A stretch of 27,282 bases of DNA from CAYNGH01 sp964396845. Lineage in GTDB: Bacteria; Vulcanimicrobiota; JAJTBE01; CAYNGH01. Shown one piece after another: positions 21,027 through 27,282 of the stretch. Position numbers and translations under genes: made by a program. The notes under the pieces were generated by a model. That model ran no database searches. It was given only the letters and a program-made list of their open reading frames with translations, and was not told the origin of the DNA. The stretch lies in contig CAYNGH010000028.1 in NCBI GenBank assembly GCA_964396845.1, positions 1 to 27,282 of the forward strand, written 5' to 3'. How positions within the stretch are numbered: position 1 is the stretch's first letter; each line of letters begins with the position of its first letter.

Positions 21027-21403
21027 TCAATGTGGGATCAGATATTCTTTTTTTTTGAACACATCTTCTTCCTGCTTGGGCTTTATCGGATATTTTTCCG
21101 ATGATACTTGAGTTTTCCAGAAACATACTTCTATCCGCTTTTTACTTTGAGTAACTCTTGGTAAATATTTTTCAGGGCTTGTTTCAATATTTCAGGTAAG
21201 TTAGACAAAACCCAGGGCAATCCTTTCAGGAGAACAATGCCCTTCGAAACCCAAGCCTGACTGTTGATGTGTTGATGTGGCCAGGCTTCCGGTCTTAAAC
21301 GAACATCAGGGAAAGCCTGCCGTATGGATTTCTCGAAGGGAATTCACCGGGAATATGGAAAGGATCATGCATAATCTGAACAATACAATTACAGGAGGCA
21401 TGA

Positions 21404-22219
21404 ATGAAAACTCAGGAATTATTAAATCTTATGGCAGGGGCAAAAATGTACGACCTGACCCAGCCCTTGTCGGTTCACACTCCCCCGTGGCCCAGTTATA
21501 TCCCTCTGTCGGTGCAGTATTTCAAGCGGATAGCCGGCGCTCACATGGGACAGGGAGCCAACGGACAGGTCATCACTATGAGCCATCACGTGGGGACCCA
21601 CATTGACGGCGAGGTTCATTTTCACGGGCCGGGACGGTGCATCGGCGATGTTCCCATCGAAGAATGGTGCGGGCCGGGAGTTGTGGCGGACATCTCCGAC
21701 GAGGTGGGAGATTATGACCTTTACACCCCCGACATGATAACCAGCAAAGTGGACATTCAGAAAGGGGATATCCTGATCATCAACACCGGCTATCACCGTT
21801 ATTCCTGGGATCAACCCCAGTGCGACGAGGTCAGGTATTTTGTGAAGCACCCCGGCCCCGGCCCCGACTTTCACAAGTGGGCTCTGGAAATGAAAATAAA
21901 ATGGATCGGCGTTGACTGTGGGTCTGCGGATCATCCTATGAACACTATCATTGCCGACTGGCATCCCAAGTGTTTCAAGGCGGCGGAGGCAAAAATCAAA
22001 GAAAAATACAAAAAGAGCTGGGATGAGATGTTCCCCTCGGAAGAGTATTACCAGGTGATGCATCTGAACCTTTTCCCCAAAGGCCTGGTTCATGCGGAAA
22101 ACCTGGGAGGCGAGATTGACAAGGTCCTGAACCGGCGCCTCTGGATCGGCCTTTTCCCCTTGAAGGGAATGGAGTTTGAATCTTCCCAGTGCCGTATCAT
22201 TGCCCTGGATGCCCAGTAG
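21404..22219 (+). CDS. cyclase-family metal-dependent hydrolase (kynurenine-formamidase-like fold)
   Basis: The 271-residue product starts at ATG 21404, 5 bases after AGGAGG; an out-of-frame ATG at 21400 overlaps it. YDLTQPLS (16-23) is the usual family opening. SHHVGTHIDGEVHFH carries the metal-binding HxGTHxD motif (His62, His66, Asp68) with further His72/His74. GVDCGSADHPMN later supplies the second conserved region. The family includes bacterial kynurenine formamidase KynB, isatin hydrolase and other amide or lactone hydrolases. It is longer than KynB (about 210 residues), with an insertion between about 180 and 220 rich in Lys and Trp. No tryptophan-degradation gene lies nearby, so the substrate is open. 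A terminator follows. Confidence 0.9.
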   Translation: MKTQELLNLMAGAKMYDLTQPLSVHTPPWPSYIPLSVQYFKRIAGAHMGQGANGQVITMSHHVGTHIDGEVHFHGPGRCIGDVPIEEWCGPGVVADISDEVGDYDLYTPDMITSKVDIQKGDILIINTGYHRYSWDQPQCDEVRYFVKHPGPGPDFHKWALEMKIKWIGVDCGSADHPMNTIIADWHPKCFKAAEAKIKEKYKKSWDEMFPSEEYYQVMHLNLFPKGLVHAENLGGEIDKVLNRRLWIGLFPLKGMEFESSQCRIIALDAQ

Positions 22220-22245
22220 TATCAAGGTTATTGATGAATCACCAC

Positions 22246-22284
22246 AGGGAGCCCTGCCACCACGTGGGCAAGGTTCCCTTTTTG
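22246..22284 (+). terminator. Rho-independent terminator after the cyclase gene
   Basis: AGGGAGCCCTGCC pairs with GGCAAGGTTCCCT (13 positions, one mismatch and one G-T pair) around a loop containing CACGTG, followed by TTTTTG. It lies 26 bases after the cyclase stop. Confidence 0.82.
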
Positions 22285-22420
22285 ATTGCCCATGTGGAAC
22301 AGAACCCATCAGAACCCGACATGAAACCCGATCCCTGCTCCCGGAGGTCATCACAGGGCAGGAGAATTAAACAGGGGCAAGAAGTTACTGGAAATTTCAA
22401 AACAGACAGGCAGAATCAAG

Positions 22421-24106
22421 ATGAACCGACTGCAGCAATATATTTTTACAGGCTTGTTACTTGTTCTGGTCCTTGCCGGGACTGTTCCCGTCAGAGCCCA
22501 GACCTTTGACATACAGAGCATCGAAAGGCTACGACGGGAGTTTACCAACTTCTCTCTACCCACCACCCCAACTGAACAGCCTGAAAGACGCCCCACCGAA
22601 GCAGACCTGACCCGGGCGCAGGTGCCCACCATAGATTCCCCCACCACATCAGAAATCCGCTTTCCCACCAGGGATGAGATTCTCTCCAAGTCCAATGTAG
22701 CCCACATAGATCCTGACAGGTATGTTCTGGGGCCGGGAGATGTGATAAGCGTTCAGCTCTACGGCATGATTGTCCAGTCCAACAAGGTCATGGTTCAACC
22801 TGACGGTACCATATTCATATCGCCAATCCCCCCCATATATGTGGAAAATCTCACCCTTTCCCAGGCCCGGCGGAAGATACATGATGTTATGACCCGGTAT
22901 TATAAGAATTTCCAGCTGGAAGTACAGTTAGTAGAACTGCGTACTTTTCAGATACAGATCCTGGGCGAGGTAAACTCGCCGGGGACATATGTGGTAAACC
23001 CCATGGTAGGGGTATGCGATGCCATCGGGCTGGCCTCGGGTCTGAAGAAAAGCGCATCCCTTCGAAACATAGAGTTGCGGGATCGAAGGGAAAATAAAAC
23101 CATCAGAGTTGATCTTTTCCGATGGTTCTTTATGGGAGAGGAAAAACAGAACCGACTGTTGCAGAGCCGTCAATCCATCTTTGTGCCCCTGATGAAAGAA
23201 CGGGTCACCGTGGAAGGTTCCTTCAAGAGGACCGGCAAATTTGAAATCGTTTCCGGGGAAACCATATCATCCCTGCTGGAGATCATAGAGCCTGATACAG
23301 GGTCTGTCCTGTCCCAGGGGAAACTCACCCGCATTGCCGGCACCGACAACCTCAAGGTGATTCCAATAAACCTCAACCAGGTGATACAGGACACAAAAAG
23401 CACCGACAACATCGCCCTCAATGACGGCGACACTGTATTTGTGCCCAACATATCGGTGTTTGTCAAAAAGATAACCATCATCGGTGAACTCCAGGGAGCC
23501 AACCTCTTCGGTAAAACCGTCAACCGCCTCACGGGACGGGAGGAAATCCTGAAAATAGGCCTCTACGATCTCAAGGAAGGGGAAACTGTAAAAGACCTGG
23601 TAATCAATCTGGGAGGCGTCACCGCCCAGGCGGATATGGAAAAAGCCAGAGTGGAAAGACCCGTGGGGGACGGACTGGTGAAGATTCTTCCGGTGGATCT
23701 CCGCCGTCTTGTGTATGAACACGACGAAACTCAGAATATTGCCCTGGAGGCAGGGGATTCCTTCATTGTGCCGGCAAAGGCCACCAATATATATATCCTG
23801 GGAGAGATCCGTTCTCCCGGGGCATATCAATACAATGTAGGCAATAAGATCAAAGAATATGTAACCCTGGCGGGAGGCCCCACCCGGCGGGCCCGGATGA
23901 AACATACCAAAGTTATCCAGCATGTGGGGGACAAGATAGTGTCCCATACTGTTGACCTGCGTTCTATTCTCACGGGTAACCTGCCGGAAACCTTCGAACT
24001 GCGCCCCGGGGACATCATCTATATTCCCTACGCCGAGGTGATAAGTTATCGGGATATTGTGGGGATAATAACCGACCTTATTGTTCTCCGCCAGCTGTTC
24101 AAGTAG
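22421..24106 (+). CDS. polysaccharide export protein with SLBB repeats (Wza-like)
   Basis: The 561-residue protein has an N-terminal signal peptide (hydrophobic core about 8-20, cleavage near VRAQ). After a Pro/Thr-rich stretch comes the polysaccharide-export domain, beginning YVLGPGDVISVQLYG at about 102 and containing VQPDGTIFISPI. SLBB units follow: IQILGEVNSPGTYVV, VTVEGSFKRTGKFEI, ITIIGELQGANLFGK and IYILGEIRSPGAYQY. Such proteins form the outer-membrane channel for capsule or exopolysaccharide. Unlike Wza, it lacks a lipobox Cys. It is longer than typical Wza (about 380) because of additional SLBB units. No glycosyltransferase or Wzc-type gene is nearby. The ribosome binding site is weak. 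YihY-family gene follows 9 bases on. Confidence 0.92.
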   Translation: MNRLQQYIFTGLLLVLVLAGTVPVRAQTFDIQSIERLRREFTNFSLPTTPTEQPERRPTEADLTRAQVPTIDSPTTSEIRFPTRDEILSKSNVAHIDPDRYVLGPGDVISVQLYGMIVQSNKVMVQPDGTIFISPIPPIYVENLTLSQARRKIHDVMTRYYKNFQLEVQLVELRTFQIQILGEVNSPGTYVVNPMVGVCDAIGLASGLKKSASLRNIELRDRRENKTIRVDLFRWFFMGEEKQNRLLQSRQSIFVPLMKERVTVEGSFKRTGKFEIVSGETISSLLEIIEPDTGSVLSQGKLTRIAGTDNLKVIPINLNQVIQDTKSTDNIALNDGDTVFVPNISVFVKKITIIGELQGANLFGKTVNRLTGREEILKIGLYDLKEGETVKDLVINLGGVTAQADMEKARVERPVGDGLVKILPVDLRRLVYEHDETQNIALEAGDSFIVPAKATNIYILGEIRSPGAYQYNVGNKIKEYVTLAGGPTRRARMKHTKVIQHVGDKIVSHTVDLRSILTGNLPETFELRPGDIIYIPYAEVISYRDIVGIITDLIVLRQLFK

Positions 24107-24115
24107 GACGCATTC

Positions 24116-25018
24116 ATGGGCAGTTACCTGATAAAATACCAGGAAAAGATTTTCAGCTTCATAAAAAAGAAGCCCTTTCTTTACTACTGGTTAAGACTGT
24201 TCAAGAACACCCTGGGGGGGTTCAGCCACGACGGGGGGTTTCACCTGTCCGCAGGGCTTGCATTTTTTGCCCTGTTTGCCACATTTCCCATGCTTCTTCT
24301 GGGCATCAGCTTCCTGGGGTTTCATTTGAGCCATCCCGAAGCCATCGCCGGAGTAACCGACTACCTGAATCGATTCCTGCCCTACCAGGCGGATACCATC
24401 ATCCAGAATGCCAGATCCATTGCCAATTATCGGGGGAGAATCGGAATCGCAGGATTTGTGATTTTGATGTGGGTCAGCCGGGGGCTTTTTCTTGCCCTGG
24501 AATACAGTGTCAACCAGCTGTGGAATCTGGACTCCCGGCGGTCATATATTCACCGGAATATTCTGGCCTTTGCCCTGATTCTTTCCCTCACAATTTTATC
24601 GGGACTGTCCCTGCTAACCACAACAGTTATAGCATACCTGACCCAGCTGGAAATTCCCATCCTGAACATCAGCATCTGCCAGCTCTCTTTTTATGGACAG
24701 GTCAACCGGTTTATCCTGTCCACCATGTTTGTCTTCCTTGTGTTCACGATCCTGTTCAAACTGCTTCCCCACTGCCGGGTGACCATAAAAGAGATAATTC
24801 CCGGAGCACTTTTTACAACCATCCTGTGGAAGCTGGCAGAGATGGGATACCTTTGGTATATGTCCAATATGGCCCGGATGCAGGAAATATACGGCTCACT
24901 GGGGGGGCTTTTTGGAGTCATCTTCTGGTTTTACATCGGGGCTATCGTTTTTTCTATCGGGGCCAAGTTCTGCGTTGTCCGGCTGAGGCTTCTGGGAAAA
25001 CCGCCGGTAAGTATCTGA
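24116..25018 (+). CDS. YihY/BrkB-family inner-membrane protein
   Basis: The 300-residue product has about six hydrophobic segments and the family pattern HLSAGLAFFALFATFPMLLL near residue 42, then WVSRGLFLALEYSVNQLWN, LFKLLPHCRVTIKEIIPGALFTTILWKLAE and YGSLGGLFGVIFWFYIGAIVFSIGAKF. These match the YihY/UPF0761 family, formerly annotated as ribonuclease BN; the biochemical role is unsettled, and transport has been suggested. It starts 9 bases after the polysaccharide-export gene with only a weak RBS, so the two are most likely one transcription unit. It converges with the M48 gene with only 5 bases between stops. Confidence 0.92.
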   Translation: MGSYLIKYQEKIFSFIKKKPFLYYWLRLFKNTLGGFSHDGGFHLSAGLAFFALFATFPMLLLGISFLGFHLSHPEAIAGVTDYLNRFLPYQADTIIQNARSIANYRGRIGIAGFVILMWVSRGLFLALEYSVNQLWNLDSRRSYIHRNILAFALILSLTILSGLSLLTTTVIAYLTQLEIPILNISICQLSFYGQVNRFILSTMFVFLVFTILFKLLPHCRVTIKEIIPGALFTTILWKLAEMGYLWYMSNMARMQEIYGSLGGLFGVIFWFYIGAIVFSIGAKFCVVRLRLLGKPPVSI

Positions 25019-25023
25019 GGATT

Positions 25024-26100
25024 TCAGCGAACCGGTTCATACACATCCATCTCATAATATTCATCATAATCGTCATCATAATCATCATCGGGAGCGTCGT
25101 AGTAGGGAGGAACCGATGACGGTGCAGAATGAACCGGAGAAGACCGCACTCTTTCATGGGGTTTGCTGTCATATGCCCCAAGACGCCGGGCTTCCTGGAC
25201 AATATATTCTATTCTGTCAGAACACCGGGGATGTGTGCGCAGGTATTCATTGTCGGTGCCCATTTTCCGTTCCAGAATCTCTCCAAACCGGAGCCACACG
25301 ATAAACCCATCCACGCTGTATCCTGCGTTGACAAGCCAGCGGGTTGCATGAATATCTGCGTCCTTTTCCAATTTCTGGGTCAGTTTGGCGTTCATGTATG
25401 AGCTGACATTATTATTGAACTGGCGGGGATTGTTTGGATCCATATTCTGATTCTGACGCATGGCGGTTTCCATGCGGTGTCTGACATGATCCCGCATGCA
25501 GTGGCTCCCTTCATGGGCCATCCAGGAAACCAGCATGTTGATGAACAGTTCCCTGGCCTGGACCTGCTGTTCAGGGGTAAGCTGTCCCGGTACAGGAGGA
25601 AGGCCGAAGGGGTTTTCATTGTTCATCTGGTTCCAGTGGATATAGCCCATCCGGTGCCTGTGACTGATAGCTGCCACTGAATCAGCAAGACCGTTAATAT
25701 AGTTGTTGTCAAGGCCTCCATAATAGACATGCGCCACCGCCAGGTAACGGAGGGTATCCAGCAGAAGTGAATCAAAGACAATGAAACGGTGAAAGGCAAC
25801 GGCATTGAAACCGAGGCGGCTGGCACAAACATGAAAAATGATATCCTTGTCCTCGCCGAAGGTCTTGACAATGACCCCGTTGAGTCGCCGGGCAATATCA
25901 GTCATAACCCCGTCATAGCGTGGATCTCTGGGAAAGCTGGCAAACTGCTGAGCGACAAACTGATCCTGCCAGAAAAGCTGTTGATCCAGGTTCTGGGCTA
26001 TGGCCCGACTGCCGGGCAGAGTCATGATAAAAATCAGGAGAAGCAATACCAGCAATCGCCGAGATTTATGGGGGGGTGTTTTTGGCGTCATCCTTTTCAT
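25024..26100 (-). CDS. exported M48-family metallopeptidase with acidic tail
   Basis: The start is ATG 26100 (MKRMTPK), giving 358 residues; an in-frame ATG at 26130 lacks a ribosome binding site. A basic N-terminus and hydrophobic core (RRLLVLLLLIFIMTL) end in AIAQ, a signal peptide. The zinc site is HEGSH at about 196-200, and EKDADIHATRWLVNAGY at about 245 supplies the ExxAD motif of M48 peptidases; THPRCSDRIEYI is the usual C-terminal THP..R region. About 80 residues separate FIVFDSLLLDTL from HEGSH, far more than in typical M48 proteins. The C-terminus is an Asp/Tyr-rich acidic tail. It probably acts in periplasmic protein quality control, as BepA/YfgC-type enzymes do. Confidence 0.9.
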   Translation of the reverse strand: MKRMTPKTPPHKSRRLLVLLLLIFIMTLPGSRAIAQNLDQQLFWQDQFVAQQFASFPRDPRYDGVMTDIARRLNGVIVKTFGEDKDIIFHVCASRLGFNAVAFHRFIVFDSLLLDTLRYLAVAHVYYGGLDNNYINGLADSVAAISHRHRMGYIHWNQMNNENPFGLPPVPGQLTPEQQVQARELFINMLVSWMAHEGSHCMRDHVRHRMETAMRQNQNMDPNNPRQFNNNVSSYMNAKLTQKLEKDADIHATRWLVNAGYSVDGFIVWLRFGEILERKMGTDNEYLRTHPRCSDRIEYIVQEARRLGAYDSKPHERVRSSPVHSAPSSVPPYYDAPDDDYDDDYDEYYEMDVYEPVR

Positions 26101-26190
26101 CCCTTCATCAACCTTACAGGATAATGTCATTAATAATTATTCTACCACAACCCTGCACCAGGGACAACGACAAATATGAGATTCCCGGAT

Positions 26191-26748
26191 TCAGTCGCCC
26201 TTCTGATGTGCCCGGGGGAGATGCTTTTTTACTGCGGAGTCCAGCAGGTCCCGGGAGGTAAGGCCCTGGAGTTTTTCAAGAACCCGGCCTTCCCGATCCA
26301 GTAGGGTTATGTGGGGCAGGATTCTCTTCAGGCCAAGAACCTTCATCAAGTCGTTATCGTGGGGAAAAAAATCGAAGGTAAAACCGTTCTGGTGTTTATA
26401 ATTCCTCAGCTCCCCGATGCTGGGATCCCCCTGTCCCACATAAAATACTGTCAGCCCCCGGTGTCTGTATGTCCCATGAATTTCCCTGACCACCTTTAAT
26501 TGTTCACGGGATGCGGGGTCCCATATACCTCCATGAACCATCATAATAAGGGACGAATGAAAATATTCATCCATCCGGGCAATTCCACCGTCAGCTTCCC
26601 GGGCTTTAAATCCTCGGGGAATCTTAATCCGGGAATCATCTGTGGGTTTTTCGATGGCAAGCATCAGGATTATCCCCACCGCCAGCAGGATCACAAAACC
26701 CCATATGACAGAAACAATTTTACTCTGTCCATGATTGTTTTCTTTCAT
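26191..26748 (-). CDS. membrane-anchored thioredoxin-fold protein without cysteines
   Basis: The start is taken at ATG 26748 (185 residues). No good ribosome binding site is visible; TTG 26766 would add six residues. One membrane helix (VSVIWGFVILLAVGIILMLAI) is followed by a TlpA/ResA-like layout. SSLIMMVHGGIWDPASREQLKVVREIH occupies the place of the usual W..WC..C..E.P active-site stretch. GLTVFYVGQGDP follows, then ILPHITLLDREGRVL, which matches the cis-Pro and LIDREGRI segment. There is no Cys in the whole protein, so it cannot be a disulfide oxidoreductase. It could be a binding or scaffold protein of the periplasm. The fold call is by pattern only. Confidence 0.75.
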   Translation of the reverse strand: MKENNHGQSKIVSVIWGFVILLAVGIILMLAIEKPTDDSRIKIPRGFKAREADGGIARMDEYFHSSLIMMVHGGIWDPASREQLKVVREIHGTYRHRGLTVFYVGQGDPSIGELRNYKHQNGFTFDFFPHDNDLMKVLGLKRILPHITLLDREGRVLEKLQGLTSRDLLDSAVKKHLPRAHQKGD

Positions 26749-26855
26749 GGGGATATTATAGATCAAACCTTTAGAAAAGGAAACCGATCAGGGAAAATGG
26801 AGGATAAGAGGGAAATTGATTTAAATATCCATCAAACAAAAACCGAGGTGTAAAA

Positions 26856-27282
26856 ATGCTGATAATTGGAGAACGGATAAACGGAATGTACAAACAGGTG
26901 GGTCAGGCCATTGCACAGGGGAATGGAAAATTCATCGGGGATCTTGCCCGGAGCCAGGTGGAAGCCGGCGCTGATGCCCTGGATGTTTGTGTCGGCCCTG
27001 TGAAGGGAGATCCCCAGAGGCTTATGGAATGGCTGGTGGACGAGGTTCGCCGTGTAACCGATGTTCCTCTTTGCATCGACAGCCCTCACCCCGGGGTTAT
27101 TCGGGCAGGCCTGGAAAGGGCCACAGGCAGGACTCTGATTAACTCCATGAAGATGGTCTCGGAACAAATTGAAGCTCTTATTCCCCTGGCCGTGGAGCAT
27201 GACAGCGGAATCATATGCCTCTTGATGGATGAGAAGGGAATCCCTGCAGACACCGACGGCAAGCTGGAGATTGCCGCGCAGA
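26856..27282 (+). CDS. acsE: methyltetrahydrofolate:corrinoid/iron-sulfur protein methyltransferase (5' part)
   Basis: ATG 26856 has GAGGTG 5 bases upstream. The frame stays open to the window end, 142 codons of an expected ~262. It opens with MLIIGERINGMYK, the characteristic start of AcsE-type pterin-binding TIM-barrel enzymes. EAGADALDVCVGPVKGD, LCIDSP, LINSMK and PLAVEHDSGIICLLMDEKGIP follow in the expected order, including the Asp and Asn residues that bind the pterin. AcsE moves the methyl group from methyl-H4folate to the corrinoid protein of acetyl-CoA synthase in the Wood-Ljungdahl pathway. Related methyltransferases of one-carbon or demethylation pathways share the fold, so the precise partner is likely but not certain. 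It is transcribed divergently from the thioredoxin-fold gene. Confidence 0.87.
   Translation, partial: MLIIGERINGMYKQVGQAIAQGNGKFIGDLARSQVEAGADALDVCVGPVKGDPQRLMEWLVDEVRRVTDVPLCIDSPHPGVIRAGLERATGRTLINSMKMVSEQIEALIPLAVEHDSGIICLLMDEKGIPADTDGKLEIAAQ

Larger units (their letters stand above)
20782..21403. other. long intergenic stretch with structured elements
   Basis: These 622 bases hold no gene I can support; the open frames within it lack ribosome binding sites and protein-like composition. It contains the inverted palindromic repeat (20844-20874), a 13-base palindrome AATCGG-G-CCGATT (20904-20916), a long hairpin (20986-21026), and a 7-bp inverted repeat AAGCCTG/CAGGCTT (21253-21259, 21282-21288) whose loop carries GTTGATGT twice. 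Promoters of the glycosidase (leftward) and the cyclase gene (rightward) should lie here. Confidence 0.7.

Noticed and set aside
20922..21104. 60-codon frame in the intergenic stretch right of the glycosidase
   Set aside because: It runs through the long hairpin, is Phe-rich from T-runs and lacks a ribosome binding site.
21422..22354. 310-codon open frame antisense to the cyclase-family gene
   Set aside because: The sense frame carries the HxGTHxD metal motif and a perfect RBS. The antisense frame runs through the terminator hairpin and shows no domain.
23267..23947. 226-codon minus-strand frame inside the polysaccharide-export gene
   Set aside because: It lies wholly within a gene whose SLBB motifs are intact, and its own translation has no recognisable motif.

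Overview
The window reads as chromosomal DNA of an anaerobic Gram-negative bacterium, most likely a deltaproteobacterial (Desulfobacterota-type) lineage. That assignment is inference. It rests on the start of an AcsE-like Wood-Ljungdahl methyltransferase at the right end, two SPASM-type radical SAM enzymes, Sec signal peptides on presumed periplasmic proteins and an outer-membrane polysaccharide-export protein. Genes are dense, base composition is slightly GC-rich by eye, most genes have good GGAGG-type ribosome binding sites, and at least two start at TTG. I see no rRNA, tRNA, CRISPR array, transposase or phage gene.

Left part (1-9650). After the tail of a Cys-rich protein come a two-helix membrane protein and an exported ankyrin-repeat protein. 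A compact RiPP-type operon follows: a PqqD-like peptide-recognition protein (1897-2169), two overlapping radical SAM/SPASM maturases (2166-3260 and 3250-4374), and a 37-residue precursor peptide (4404-4517). The precursor carries a YxKPxL leader motif and two NCxxG core repeats, and a strong hairpin terminator closes the operon. Converging on that terminator are a SAM-dependent methyltransferase and an M1-like metallopeptidase homologue. Divergent from those lies an ABC transporter whose nucleotide-binding domain has about 265 extra residues between the Q-loop and the signature. It is translationally coupled to a lone cyclic-nucleotide-binding-domain protein. Together 1897-9650 could form one biosynthesis, processing and export locus for a modified peptide. 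Only the core operon is well supported; the link to the flanking genes is inference.

Middle part (9707-18995). Three tandem paralogues of an unrecognised membrane-anchored family lie on the minus strand, two of them with nearly identical 3' ends. Then come an orphan NarL/LuxR-type response regulator, an exported S9 serine peptidase of the glutamyl-endopeptidase type, a PLP-dependent ACC deaminase/D-cysteine desulfhydrase-family enzyme, a DNA/RNA non-specific endonuclease behind a possible operator of paired palindromes, and a membrane-anchored protein built of 23-residue repeats.

Right part (18996-27282). A GH63-type glycosidase on the minus strand is flanked by copies of a palindromic repeat family: two tandem copies at its 3' end and one inverted copy upstream of its start. 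After a gene-poor stretch come a cyclase-family metal hydrolase, an SLBB polysaccharide-export protein with a YihY/BrkB membrane protein 9 bases behind it, an M48 metallopeptidase with an acidic tail, a membrane-anchored thioredoxin-fold protein with no cysteine, and the truncated acsE-like gene.
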